A DNA stretch of 64,000 bases from Clostridium folliculivorans (GCF_024341905.1 NZ_BQXY01000012.1:62001-126000); one strand, 5' to 3'; shown: positions 1-8,364, counted from the stretch's first letter. The notes: generated from the letters alone by a model not told the origin. Translations and numbers: made by a program.

Positions 1-713
1 ATTAAACTCTCATTACCATCCAAAGAAGACTTAGAAAATTTATCAAAATTACTTTGTAAATGAAGTTTTAATTCGTTATTCTTAAGGTGAATCTTTTCAG
101 AAATGACATCTGAAGTATTTGTCAAAAGATTTTCTTGTAGCTCTCTGTTAATTTCCTTAAGGTTCTCGAATTTTGAGTCAAGATATTGTTCAATCTCCGT
201 TTGGAGGGTTTGTTTAAATTCATTAAGACTTTTACTTTGAGTCTCAATGATTGATGAAGTAATATTTTGAACAATTAGTAAGTTGGCATTTTGTATATCT
301 TTAATAAATTCAGCTTTGAAGTTATCAAGTTGAATTTGTTGTTCTTGCTTAATTGATTCAATAAGATCTTCCACTGATAAGAGATTGCTTTCTAAATACT
401 CAACTTCAGTATCATCTAATGGTAATTTATTGTAGTAGTCTTCAATTTCTTTAAGAGTCATACCTCTATTTTTAAGTTTTATGAGAAGTTCTAATTTATC
501 AACATCATTGTTTGTATAGCGTAATTCTTTATGAACTATTTCTATTTTAAGAAGATCATCAAATATATTTGTATAATATTTAATGTTGCCAATGTCTTCC
601 TTTAGTAAATCAGCAACCTGATCAATAGAATAGTATAATATGTTGCCTCTTTTTTTATTTTGAATTCTATAATCAACTTTTTGAGAATCTATATATTTAT
701 CTTTATTATCCAT
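1..713 (-). CDS. MerR-type HTH, coiled-coil protein (TubY-like), 3' end outside window
   Basis: An uninterrupted minus-strand reading frame starts at the ATG at 713 (MDNKDKYIDSQ...) behind a GGGGGGATTG ribosome binding site and runs off the window edge after about 237 codons. Residues about 27-95 look like a MerR-type winged helix (YYSIDQVADLLKEDIGNIKYY, then LRYTNNDVDKLELLIKLKNRG). The rest is rich in Glu, Gln, Lys, Asn and Leu with heptad-like spacing, so a long coiled coil is likely. The domain order HTH then coiled coil is that of TubY of Clostridium botulinum phage c-st, which modulates TubZ filaments; RacA-like DNA anchors share the layout. It diverges from the tubulin-like gene 147 bp away, which supports a functional link. 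The HTH and coiled coil are read from sequence; the TubY comparison is inference, and an ordinary MerR regulator remains possible. Confidence 0.6.
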   Translation of the reverse strand, partial: MDNKDKYIDSQKVDYRIQNKKRGNILYYSIDQVADLLKEDIGNIKYYTNIFDDLLKIEIVHKELRYTNNDVDKLELLIKLKNRGMTLKEIEDYYNKLPLDDTEVEYLESNLLSVEDLIESIKQEQQIQLDNFKAEFIKDIQNANLLIVQNITSSIIETQSKSLNEFKQTLQTEIEQYLDSKFENLKEINRELQENLLTNTSDVISEKIHLKNNELKLHLQSNFDKFSKSSLDGNESL

Positions 714-859
714 AATCAATCCCCCCATATACTTTTCGAGTGTATTACAGGTAATCTTAAGTAAAAAGTATAATTATTTTAAAAAAATAATTAAATATGT
801 AATGTTGGAAAGATTTTATCCGATAATATAGGTATAGAACAAGGCAAGGGAGAGTTATT

Positions 860-1900
860 ATGGAAAAAGGAAAAATGTTATTAGTGTCATTAGGACAAGG
901 TGCCGGGAATATAGTAGATGGATTATTGAGTAGAAATTCTAGGTATAATGGACTGTTTTTAAATAGTAGTTTGTTTGATGTTAAGCCATTAAAAAACGCT
1001 GATATGTCAAAGAATGTATATGTATATCCAGGAACAGATGGTTCAGGAAGAGATAGAAATAAATCCAAAGAAATGATAAAGGATAATATTAATCCAATAG
1101 GTACACTACTAAGTAAGTATCCTCTAACAGAAGTAGTTGTAGTATTTACAACAATGGCTGGGGGAACAGGCTCTGGTGCAATAAAAACCTTTATACAAAT
1201 AGCGAAAAAGGTATTGCCAAATGCAAAAGTAAATGTAGTAGCAATCTTACCTAGCTTAAAGGAAGATGAATTAGCATTTAAGAATACCATAGAATGCTGG
1301 AATGATATAAATAATATTATGGATTTAATAAATGACGTCAAATTTGTAGACAACAATAAGAGAAATACATATAAAGAAATTAATAATGAAGTTATTGAAA
1401 GTTTAGATTTAGCATACAACATAATAGGGATTCATGCTGATGGAAGCATAGATAACAAAGATTCCTTTAGAATAAATACTGCAGAGGGATCAGGTTTAGT
1501 ATTAAAACTATATGATGGTTTAAAGGATGCTAAAACTGCTGTTGATTTAGCTATACAAAATAGCGTATTTGTTCAACCAGATACATATGAGTGCGACTAT
1601 CTAGGAATCAATCTAAAAATTGATGGATATGATCCATATGAAGTATCTAAATTATTTGAAGTTTATAGAAGCACTTATATAACGTATAATAATAAGAATA
1701 ATATAGTAGTGCTTGGAGGTTGTGAAACTCCAACAGAATCAATAAAGTTAATTAAGATGGCTTTAGAAGACAAGAATAAAAGGAAACTTTCAAGAAACAG
1801 AAAAAGAAGTGTTATAATTGATTTAGATACAGATAGTGAAGAAAGTAAAGAAGAAATTGATGGACTTAACGATTTGTTTGAAGATAATTATGAATTTTAG
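860..1900 (+). CDS. Tubulin/FtsZ-superfamily GTPase, TubZ-like
   Basis: The 346-residue product carries the tubulin/FtsZ nucleotide-binding signature. A glycine-rich T1 loop, GQGAGN, lies at residues 12-17 after a beta strand, and the T4 signature GGTGSG lies at 101-106 after the strand VVVVFTTMA. Family members polymerise on GTP. It is unlikely to be the cell-division FtsZ, which sits with ftsA or the mur genes and reads GGGTGTG; the T4 variant and the sequence outside the motifs are divergent. The C-terminus has a basic patch (KRKLSRNRKRS) followed by an acidic tail ending DLFEDNYEF; TubZ proteins use a basic C-terminal tail to bind TubR. A MerR/coiled-coil gene diverges upstream. No TubR-like small HTH gene or obvious tubS iterons are visible between 714 and 859 or 1901 and 2136. 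Start ATG has AAGGGAGAG upstream. Filament role is inferred. Confidence 0.75.
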   Translation: MEKGKMLLVSLGQGAGNIVDGLLSRNSRYNGLFLNSSLFDVKPLKNADMSKNVYVYPGTDGSGRDRNKSKEMIKDNINPIGTLLSKYPLTEVVVVFTTMAGGTGSGAIKTFIQIAKKVLPNAKVNVVAILPSLKEDELAFKNTIECWNDINNIMDLINDVKFVDNNKRNTYKEINNEVIESLDLAYNIIGIHADGSIDNKDSFRINTAEGSGLVLKLYDGLKDAKTAVDLAIQNSVFVQPDTYECDYLGINLKIDGYDPYEVSKLFEVYRSTYITYNNKNNIVVLGGCETPTESIKLIKMALEDKNKRKLSRNRKRSVIIDLDTDSEESKEEIDGLNDLFEDNYEF

Positions 1901-1947
1901 TTTTAGGTAGAGTGTTAAAAAAAGGGTGCTAAGAATATTTTGGGTAT

Positions 1948-1990
1948 AAAAAGAATTCTCAGGTTTTGGGGATTCTTTTTATTTTTATTT
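1948..1990 (+). terminator. Rho-independent terminator after the tubulin-like gene
   Basis: AAAAAGAAT (1948-1956) pairs with ATTCTTTTT (1972-1980) and is followed by a T-rich run to 1990. It lies 48 bp after the stop codon. Confidence 0.7.
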
Positions 1991-2002
1991 GTCTGCAATA
2001 AA

Positions 2003-2030
2003 GTTCTAATAATATATTAGAACGATCGTT
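2003..2030. promoter_or_regulatory. Two overlapping palindromes upstream of the cupin gene
   Basis: GTTCTAAT (2003-2010) and ATTAGAAC (2016-2023) form a perfect 8-bp inverted repeat with a 5-nt spacer. It overlaps AACGATCGTT (2021-2030), a perfect 10-bp palindrome. TATAAT follows at 2031-2036. This looks like an operator near a promoter; the regulator is unknown. Confidence 0.4.
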
Positions 2031-2136
2031 TATAATATAAAAGTTGGTAAGACCTTGAAAATTCTAATGTATACAAGCACATTTAGAGAATTATAACATA
2101 ATATAATTCTGTGAAATTATAAAAAGAAGGAATAAC

Positions 2137-2844
2137 ATGTATAATAACTATTGGGCTTACCCAAATCCATATTTCAATAACATGGCAATGTATAATCCAT
2201 ATAATATGTACTATGGTTATTACGCTTATCCTAATAATTATCCCTATAACACACCAATGTATCATCACCAACATTATAATCAATACCAAAATCAGTACCA
2301 TAATCCATACCATAATCAGCAATATAGAGATTTTGAGTCATATTATGTTCCTTTCAATGATGAAGAGGTATACGGATTTAGATCTGATACACCACAACCA
2401 ACAGCTGTTGGTGGTGGAAGTCCAGTTACCCTAAAAGATTATGGTCCACAACCTTATGTTGTTAATATCAATGAAGCTACAAAGCAAAACAATACTTTCC
2501 GTACTGCTTTATGGACAGGTAGACATCTTCAAGTTACATTAATGAGCATCAATATTGGCGATAGTATTGGACTTGAAATTCACCCTAATGTTGATCAGTT
2601 TTTAAGAATTGAACAAGGACAGGGGATTGTTAGAATGGGAAAGACTAAAGAGAAAATGGATTTTCAAGCAAATGTGGCAGATGAATTTGCAATCATGGTT
2701 CCAGCTGGTACATGGCATAATGTAATTAATACAGGGAATGTACCTCTTAAACTATATTCTATTTATGCACCACCTCAACATCCACATGGCACTGTTCATG
2801 TGACTAAGGCTAATGCAGAAGCTGCTGAAGCAAAGAAACGTTAA
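2137..2844 (+). CDS. Cupin-domain protein with Tyr/Asn/Pro-rich N-terminal tail
   Basis: Residues 1 to about 70 are almost wholly Tyr, Asn, Pro, His and Gln (repeats such as YNPYNMYYGYYAYPN and HYNQYQNQYHNPYHN), a low-complexity tail reminiscent of spore-coat or adhesive proteins. Residues about 95-225 form one cupin barrel. Motif 2 is clear (VPAGTWHNVINTGN); motif 1 (GLEIHPNVDQFLRIEQGQG) keeps the first His but has Asp-Gln where many cupins have His and Glu, so metal binding may be altered. The tail of repeated small Ala/Glu/Lys residues ends AEAAEAKKR. It stands alone between a terminator and the TPP riboswitch. No signal peptide is visible. A spore-surface role is only a guess from composition; sugar binding or isomerase activity is the alternative. 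Confidence 0.7.
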   Translation: MYNNYWAYPNPYFNNMAMYNPYNMYYGYYAYPNNYPYNTPMYHHQHYNQYQNQYHNPYHNQQYRDFESYYVPFNDEEVYGFRSDTPQPTAVGGGSPVTLKDYGPQPYVVNINEATKQNNTFRTALWTGRHLQVTLMSINIGDSIGLEIHPNVDQFLRIEQGQGIVRMGKTKEKMDFQANVADEFAIMVPAGTWHNVINTGNVPLKLYSIYAPPQHPHGTVHVTKANAEAAEAKKR

Positions 2845-3029
2845 TTAGTAACAATAATCCTAATGTTTTCATCATTTACTTGAAGGAAATATATTGATAT
2901 GTTATGATGATTTTATAAAACTAAATATGTACTTAGAGATATACTATTTTCATGTGAATTTAATTTTTTAAAGCGTATGATATGAATATACATGCTTTGA
3001 AAATGATTTTCGGATTGAAGCAGTACATC

Positions 3030-3125
3030 CTTAACACAGGGGTGTTGGATTTTGCCAACTGAGATTAAGAACTGCAATTCTTTGACCCTAAAACCTGAAC
3101 TGGGTAATGCCAGCGTAGGAAGTTG
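3030..3125 (+). ncRNA. TPP riboswitch (THI element)
   Basis: The conserved THI-box pieces appear in order: ACAGGGGTGTTGG, the GCCAACTGAGATTAAGA block (the CTGAGA core), GACCCT...AACCTGAACTGGGTAATGCCAGCG, then TAGGAAGT. The CTGAGA and ACCTGA...GGGTAATGCCAGCGTAGGAA blocks are diagnostic of thiamine pyrophosphate riboswitches. A terminator hairpin follows at 3146. It lies upstream of thiM-thiE, as expected for thiamine control by premature termination. Confidence 0.95.
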
Positions 3126-3145
3126 TTTATTTGAAATGTTAACTT

Positions 3146-3176
3146 AAGCACAAATCCTATGGATTTGTGCTTTTTT
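3146..3176 (+). terminator. Riboswitch-linked intrinsic terminator
   Basis: AAGCACAAATCC (3146-3157), a 3-nt loop and GGATTTGTGCTT (3161-3172) form a 12-bp perfect stem with a T-run at 3171-3176. It is the expected expression platform of the TPP riboswitch 20 nt upstream. Confidence 0.9.
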
Positions 3177-3451
3177 GCTGTATAGAAATTGATATAGTTT
3201 TTATGTTAGCTAAATCTAGTAACTTCAATTGATTTAACAGCTTTTTATGCCATACAGTAAAAAATAAAACTTATTCGTCTGCTAAAGTTTCCTAATATAA
3301 ATTTGGAAAATGAAGATGTGTTAAAAATCACTTATGAAATGTGTATTAGCTATTTTTATTTTCAGCAAATGAAGACTATAAAAAACTATATCTAATACTA
3401 AAAGAGACCAATATTGGGTTTAAAATGAATAACCTGGAGGTAGATTAACAA
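3177..3451. other. Gap of 275 bp between terminator and thiM
   Basis: No reading frame or RNA is recognised. It is long for a riboswitch leader, so a gene could have been lost here, but no recognisable coding remnant was found. The thiM ribosome binding site (CTGGAGGTAG) lies at its end. Confidence 0.5.
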
Positions 3452-4288
3452 ATGGAAATAAATAAAAAGGTTTCAGAAGCATTAAACAGCGTAAGGAAGA
3501 AAACTCCTTTAGTACATCATATAACAAACTACGTAACTGTAAATGATTGTGCCAATATAACCTTAGCAATAGGTGGATCACCAGTTATGGCTGATGATAT
3601 CAACGAAGTATGTGATATGGTTTCACTAGCTTCAGCTTTTGTTATAAACATTGGAACTTTAAATAGCAGAACTGTTGAAGCAATGCTTCAAGGCGGAAAA
3701 AGAGCTAATGAATTAAACATTCCTGTAGTTTTAGATCCAGTTGGCGCTGGTGCAACAGCATACAGAACAGAAGTTGCAAAGAGAATACTAGATGAAGTTA
3801 AGTTGTCAGTTGTAAGAGGTAACCTTTCTGAAATAAAGACTCTATACGGAATAGAAACTCAAACTAAAGGAGTAGACTCAGGTGAAACTATAGATGAAAA
3901 TGCTGATGAGTTTACAATTGCAAAAGAAGTGGCAAAAAACTTTGCTAAAAAGTTAAACACAGTTGTTGCTATAACTGGAGCGGTGGACATAATAACAGAT
4001 GGAGAAACATTATATACAGCTCATAATGGACATAAAATTATGGCTAAAATTACAGGTACAGGTTGTATGTGTACATCATTAATTGGTTCCTACTTAGGAG
4101 CAGCAGACAGTGCACTTATAGCAGCACTTGCAGGTATTACTTCTATGAGTATTGCTGGAGAAGTTGCTTACGAAAATCTAGATAAGAATAACGAAGGTAC
4201 AGGTACATTAAAGTCAAGAATAATAGATGGTATATACAATTTAAATGAAAATGTAATAATTGAAAGAGGCAGAATAAATGAAGAATAA
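3452..4288 (+). CDS. thiM: Hydroxyethylthiazole kinase
   Basis: The 278-residue protein phosphorylates 4-methyl-5-(2-hydroxyethyl)thiazole, the thiazole salvage step of thiamine synthesis. Family hallmarks are visible: TPLVHHITNYVTVNDCAN near the N-terminus, the GGSPVMADD loop, the VLDPVGAGAT segment and the C-terminal GTGCMCTSLIG anion hole with its catalytic Cys. Length is typical. Its start has GGAGGTAG upstream. The stop overlaps the thiE start by 11 bp, so the two are translationally coupled. It lies behind a TPP riboswitch and terminator and should be repressed when thiamine pyrophosphate is plentiful. No thiD is present in the window. Confidence 0.96.
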   Translation: MEINKKVSEALNSVRKKTPLVHHITNYVTVNDCANITLAIGGSPVMADDINEVCDMVSLASAFVINIGTLNSRTVEAMLQGGKRANELNIPVVLDPVGAGATAYRTEVAKRILDEVKLSVVRGNLSEIKTLYGIETQTKGVDSGETIDENADEFTIAKEVAKNFAKKLNTVVAITGAVDIITDGETLYTAHNGHKIMAKITGTGCMCTSLIGSYLGAADSALIAALAGITSMSIAGEVAYENLDKNNEGTGTLKSRIIDGIYNLNENVIIERGRINEE

Positions 4289-4898
4289 TATAGACTACAA
4301 GCTTTATCTTGTGACAGATAGAGGAATATTAAAAGGAAGAGATATAACTGTTGCTGTAGAAGCTGCAATAAAGGGTGGTGCAACTCTAGTTCAGCTTAGA
4401 GAAAAAGATATAACTACTTCTGATTTTTATAAGGTTGCCTTAAAGGTTAAAGAAGTTACAAGCAGCTACGGGGTACCTCTCATAATAAATGATAGAATCG
4501 ATATTGCACTAGCAGTTGATGCTGAAGGAATTCATGTAGGACAAAGTGATATGCCTTGTGAAATAGTAAGAAAAATAGTTGGAAAGGATAAGATCGTAGG
4601 TGTGTCTACTTCCACTATTGAAGAAGCTAAAAAGGCAGAAAAAGATGGAGCTGATTACATAGGTGTAGGAGCCGTATTTCCAACAATCTCAAAGGATGAT
4701 GCAAAGTCAGTATCTATAGAATTACTTAAAGCAATAAAAGAAAGTGTAACTATTCCAGTGGTAGCTATTGGTGGTATTTCATCTAAGAATGTAGCACTTC
4801 TAAAACCTGCAAACATAGAAGGTGTGGCAGTAATATCAGATATTTTAGGTAAAGATGATATTACTTTAGCTGCGAAGGAATTGAAGGAATTGATATAA
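4278..4898 (+). CDS. thiE: Thiamine-phosphate synthase
   Basis: The 206-residue TIM-barrel enzyme joins HMP pyrophosphate to thiazole phosphate to give thiamine phosphate. Recognisable segments are LYLVTDR at the start, ATLVQLREKD (diphosphate binding), LIINDRIDIALAVDAEGIHVGQSDMP, the GADYIGVGAVFPT strand-loop and the phosphate-binding VVAIGGIS near residue 160. Length is normal for the family. It overlaps thiM and completes a two-gene salvage operon under the TPP riboswitch. A strong terminator follows at 5020. Confidence 0.96.
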   Translation: MKNNIDYKLYLVTDRGILKGRDITVAVEAAIKGGATLVQLREKDITTSDFYKVALKVKEVTSSYGVPLIINDRIDIALAVDAEGIHVGQSDMPCEIVRKIVGKDKIVGVSTSTIEEAKKAEKDGADYIGVGAVFPTISKDDAKSVSIELLKAIKESVTIPVVAIGGISSKNVALLKPANIEGVAVISDILGKDDITLAAKELKELI

Positions 4899-5019
4899 AC
4901 TTGGCTTATATGTAAGATTATTAAGAAATCAAAGGCTGCTGTTTTAGGAAAAGTGTACATAATTCTTATAGTATGGATATATTTTCCAGGAAATAGTAAG
5001 CGCAAGTCAATTAAATTAG

Positions 5020-5067
5020 AAGGATAATGAGGAAATATAAATTTTATTTCTTTATTATCCTTTTTTT
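5020..5067 (+). terminator. Terminator of the thiM-thiE operon
   Basis: AAGGATAAT (5020-5028) pairs with ATTATCCTT (5054-5062), with further internal pairing of GAAATA with TATTTC, followed by a 7-nt T-run. Confidence 0.85.
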
Positions 5068-5306
5068 ATGTAAAATATTTGTATACATATTTGAATATAG
5101 AACGTCTTAGTAATAGATACCTAAATTAAAACCATAAGGGTGACCTGTAAAAATATAACTTTTTATAAGATTATTGTTTGTATTTGGGTATAAGGTTTAC
5201 TTAATGAAGCGCTTCAAATTAAAGGAAATAAAATTATGGCTATATTTAGACAGGGTGATAATTTTAAACTTTACCGAAAATATTTACTTTATAGAGGGAG
5301 GAAAGA
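5068..5306. promoter_or_regulatory. Upstream region of the ECF sigma operon with palindrome
   Basis: The only structure seen is TGAAGCGCTTCA (5205-5216), a perfect 12-bp palindrome 90 bp before the sigma gene. It resembles a shortened catabolite-response (cre) element but lacks two bases of the usual 14-bp core. The rest is AT-rich and featureless. Confidence 0.35.
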
Positions 5307-5816
5307 ATGAGCTATGGATTAATTAACGAGATGTTTGAGCAAAAAATGAAGCTCATTCATAAGTATTTGATAAAGCTGGGCTGCAGCCAAGACAATGCTG
5401 AAGATATAGTACAAGATACCTTCTATAAAGCACTAAAGTACATTGATGGAATACAAGCTGATAAGATGTCTTCATGGCTTTTTAAGGTTGCAATTAATAA
5501 ATATTATGATTTGTGTAGGAAGAACAATAGGCATATTCATATGAGCATAGACGAAGATATTTTTAAAGAAACCTTACATGACAGCAAACTAGTTGAGGAC
5601 TTTATATTAGATTTAGAACAAAAGGAAGAAATTCTTAAAGCTTTAAATTCTATTAGTGATATTCACAAAAATCTATTGGTATTTAAGTATGAAATGGGAT
5701 TATCTTATAGAGAAATCGCAGAGCTTTTGGACATAAATGAGAACACTGTGAAGACTTATTTGTTTAGAGCCAGAGAGCAGTTTAAAAAGGTTTGGAGGGA
5801 TAGATTTGAAAAGTGA
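5307..5816 (+). CDS. ECF-type RNA polymerase sigma factor
   Basis: The 169-residue protein has sigma region 2 at about residues 10-75 (DNAEDIVQDTFYKALKYI, then SSWLFKVAINKYYDLCRK) and region 4 at about 110-165 (LSYREIAELLDINENTVKTYLFRAREQFKKVW), with no regions 1 or 3, as in ECF sigma factors. The start has AGGGAGGAAAG upstream. The stop TGA overlaps the anti-sigma start, so both are coupled. By family habit it directs RNA polymerase to its own operon and a small set of envelope-stress or peptide-response promoters. Its inducing signal cannot be read from the sequence. Confidence 0.93.
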   Translation: MSYGLINEMFEQKMKLIHKYLIKLGCSQDNAEDIVQDTFYKALKYIDGIQADKMSSWLFKVAINKYYDLCRKNNRHIHMSIDEDIFKETLHDSKLVEDFILDLEQKEEILKALNSISDIHKNLLVFKYEMGLSYREIAELLDINENTVKTYLFRAREQFKKVWRDRFEK

Positions 5817-6816
5817 TGATGAAAAATTAAAAGAGTTGTTTAATACTAAAGAAACAACCAATTTTGCTAAAACAATAAGGAAGGCTAAAGTCTTTTCTAT
5901 ATTAAAAACAGTGCTATTGAGTTTAATGATAGTAATTATTTTAAGCTTTGTAGTACTAATATCTAACGCAAAAATTTTAAACAATATGGCACAACAAAAA
6001 CAGATGGATTTAAGAACATGGTATGATATAAGTATGCCAAATGCTTATATAGGGAATATGCAGTATGATGATAGGCTTTTTACGGGGGAAATAGATTATG
6101 TAAGATATAGATTCTTAGGTAACAAACCTATAGCAGATGGAAGCTATAAGGAAGGATATGGATTTCTATTAATTAATGGAATATACGGTGATTTAGGATA
6201 TCAATTGTTTGCTGGTAGTGGTAATTTGAATGAAATTACAAATTATAATATAGCTGGAAAGCGAATTATGAAGTTTTATCACCCTTCTGTAAAATATGAT
6301 AATTATATAAATAATTTAGATGTTGTCGATAAGATTGGTGCGAATAAGCTAGCGGAGATGTCGTTATCTTTTGATAAAGCATATACAGTAGATGAAGTAA
6401 GAGCAATGCTTCCTAAAGAGGTTACTTTAAATTGGTATTGGGTAGATACTTATAATGAAAAGGAACTAAGTATGGCAGAGATATCTGATAAAAATGAAAA
6501 GAGCATTAAAGAGAGTGTAGTGTTTGAAGAAAATTATGTGTATGGTATGAAGGCCCTAGACTTACTAGGAAATAAGATTGATAAACCTGAAGAAATGTTC
6601 ATTGGTGCAATTAGTAGAGGAAGTAAAGATAAAAATGTCGCTTTTATATATAAAAATATATTTAACAAATTGAGCGAAGGTAAAGGTGAGGTTAAAAAAG
6701 AAAATCTAAAGATAATAGGTGTAGTTGTAAGTGGAGACACAGATTCCTTAAAGAAGTTGAAAAATCAAAATTATATAAAAGCGGCTACTTTAGGGGCCGT
6801 TGCAGATAAATATTAA
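5806..6816 (+). CDS. Anti-sigma factor with sigma-regulator N- and C-terminal domains
   Basis: The 336-residue protein has a short cytoplasmic region (about residues 1-30), one membrane helix at about 31-53 (ILKTVLLSLMIVIILSFVVLIS) and a large extracytoplasmic domain. The arrangement and the segments near YGFLLINGIYGDLGYQ and LPKEVTLNWYWVDTY match the family described as sigma factor regulator N- and C-terminal domains. It should hold the cognate ECF sigma factor inactive at the membrane. The start is TTG at 5806, inside the sigma gene, with GGAGGG 6 nt before it. Translational coupling to the sigma gene supports partnership. The ligand of the outer domain is unknown. Confidence 0.85.
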   Translation: MKSDDEKLKELFNTKETTNFAKTIRKAKVFSILKTVLLSLMIVIILSFVVLISNAKILNNMAQQKQMDLRTWYDISMPNAYIGNMQYDDRLFTGEIDYVRYRFLGNKPIADGSYKEGYGFLLINGIYGDLGYQLFAGSGNLNEITNYNIAGKRIMKFYHPSVKYDNYINNLDVVDKIGANKLAEMSLSFDKAYTVDEVRAMLPKEVTLNWYWVDTYNEKELSMAEISDKNEKSIKESVVFEENYVYGMKALDLLGNKIDKPEEMFIGAISRGSKDKNVAFIYKNIFNKLSEGKGEVKKENLKIIGVVVSGDTDSLKKLKNQNYIKAATLGAVADKY

Positions 6817-6829
6817 AGGGGGGATATCG

Positions 6830-7612
6830 GTGAAAACATACTTAAAGCTTGAACTAAAAAAAACCATATTTTCGTGGAGGACTATGATTTCGATAATAAT
6901 AGTTTTAGCATCATTAGCTATACCGTTTTTAGAAGAACTAAGATTTCCTTATCCAGGTTTAGATGGAGTTGATTATTATATAAGGATATCACACTTCTCA
7001 TATATAGGTTATATAGGACCTGTAGTAACGGCGTTAATTTATTCAACTTCAATAATCAAAGATAAAGATAAAGGTTTTATAAGTAAGCTTATGGAAATTA
7101 TAGATCTAAAAACATATTATAAGGTCAAACTAACAGTGAATAGTATAGTAACCTTTATTGTATTTGCAGTATGTCACGGATTTATGATAGTGTGGCTTAT
7201 TATGATGCATGGAGTAAAGGCGCCATCAGCAGATAGAGTTAATATCTCGGCATTTCCAAGTATTTATGATCATTCAAAGATAATCTATATTATTATAATA
7301 CTACTAATAGTATCCTTATCCTCAGCGGCATTTTCTACTTTCATCTTTGGGATTACCACTGCTACTGAAAGTAGATTAATAGCATATATAGTACCTATTT
7401 TTTATGTAATACTAACAGGTGTGTTTTTTTCAGCATTATCACTAAATACTGTAGTCAATTTTAATATAATATATCAATTTAATTTGGTAATCGGTAACGG
7501 TGCAAAAGTATATAATGTTTTAATTTATGATTTAGTGCTATTCATAATGGGAGTGGCGCTGTTATATAAATTTGGTTATAAGAGAACATCAAAGTTATAT
7601 AGTGAAAATTAG
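6830..7612 (+). CDS. Multi-pass membrane protein, ABC-2 permease-like
   Basis: About six hydrophobic segments are visible in 260 residues: near 14-32, 60-80, 100-125, 155-180, 190-215 and 230-250. The N-terminus (LKLELKKTIFSWRTMISIIIV) is typical of ABC-2 type transport permeases, but no ATPase lies beside it. The GTG at 6830 is preferred because the AGGGGGG ribosome binding site at 6817-6823 lies just before it; an upstream ATG at 6800 would overlap the anti-sigma gene. It follows that gene by 13 bp and is probably the third gene of the sigma operon. Function is unassigned. Confidence 0.65.
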   Translation: MKTYLKLELKKTIFSWRTMISIIIVLASLAIPFLEELRFPYPGLDGVDYYIRISHFSYIGYIGPVVTALIYSTSIIKDKDKGFISKLMEIIDLKTYYKVKLTVNSIVTFIVFAVCHGFMIVWLIMMHGVKAPSADRVNISAFPSIYDHSKIIYIIIILLIVSLSSAAFSTFIFGITTATESRLIAYIVPIFYVILTGVFFSALSLNTVVNFNIIYQFNLVIGNGAKVYNVLIYDLVLFIMGVALLYKFGYKRTSKLYSEN

Positions 7613-7650
7613 AGATGGTTATAGATCGAATTAAATAACTAGGATATTAT

Positions 7651-7696
7651 AAAAATAGTCTGTAGAAAGATATTAATCTTATTACAGACTATTTTT
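7651..7696. terminator. Bidirectional terminator between convergent genes
   Basis: AAAAATAGTCTGT (7651-7663) and ACAGACTATTTTT (7684-7696) form a perfect 13-bp stem with T-rich tails on both strands. It serves the sigma operon and the converging TetR gene. Confidence 0.85.
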
Positions 7697-7744
7697 ATTC
7701 TACTGAAATTACAATTAAACTCTTTTTATATTTATTTTTGAAAC

Positions 7745-8290
7745 TCAATCATTTATAAACTCAGTCACAATCTTAGCCATATCCTCATCACTTTGCTTCA
7801 TTCCATCTTTGGTCCATCTAATTAACACATTAAATAGCCCACCTGCCATATATTCAATCCAAAACTTCTGCTTCTCTTCTGGATAGTCCTTATTGCAATC
7901 AACAGATTTGGATAAGGCATGAAGGAAATCAATACACTTTTCAAGGAGCATGTTAATCAAATCGGATCGGATAAGATTAGAGATTAATTTTTCATGTTCT
8001 CTGAAGTAAGAAAAATACAGACGCATATTTTCATAAAGATCTTCTTTTCCTCTATTTAATATTTCATTAGAGTAATTCATCAGAAGTTCATCAATGTAAG
8101 TAGTAATTATATCCTCTTTGAAATTATAATTTCTATAAAACGCCATCCTTGATACACCGGCTTTTGAGGTTATCTCGGTGATTGAAATATCTTTAAAGTT
8201 TTTTTGCTCCATTAAAACCATAAGTGCAGTAAAAATACTTTCTTTTGTAAGTTGATTTTGTGAATCATTATATTTATTCGCCATAAACAT
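7745..8290 (-). CDS. TetR-family transcriptional regulator
   Basis: The N-terminal helix-turn-helix at about residues 15-60 (TKESIFTALMVLMEQKNFKDISITEITSKAGVSRMAFYRNY) is typical of TetR repressors of the DhaS/AcrR kind. The C-terminal part is helical with a late GGLFNVLIRWTKDGM segment, a feature of TetR proteins with the TetR_C_7-like domain. Two starts are possible (ATG 8290 or 8284). It diverges from the flavodoxin-ferredoxin gene at 8404, and an inverted repeat in the shared spacer is the likely operator, so it probably represses that gene and itself. Ligand unknown. Confidence 0.88.
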   Translation of the reverse strand: MFMANKYNDSQNQLTKESIFTALMVLMEQKNFKDISITEITSKAGVSRMAFYRNYNFKEDIITTYIDELLMNYSNEILNRGKEDLYENMRLYFSYFREHEKLISNLIRSDLINMLLEKCIDFLHALSKSVDCNKDYPEEKQKFWIEYMAGGLFNVLIRWTKDGMKQSDEDMAKIVTEFIND

Positions 8291-8364
8291 TATCCTCTCT
8301 TTTGTAACGTCTAGCTGCTATTCTATTGAAATGATATTTTACATACATTATACTTTATTCATTG

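Noticed and set aside
757..1422. 221-codon minus-strand frame overlapping the tubulin gene
   Set aside because: It is an antisense shadow of the tubulin-like gene with low-complexity Leu/Phe/Ile/Ser composition.
860..1900. Calling the tubulin-like gene ftsZ
   Set aside because: It reads GGTGSG in T4, has a non-FtsZ tail and lies beside an HTH/coiled-coil gene rather than ftsA or mur genes.
2083..2434. Reading frames rich in Ile, Val, His and Met over the cupin N-terminus
   Set aside because: They mirror the repetitive Tyr/Asn codons of the cupin tail in other frames and have no ribosome binding site.
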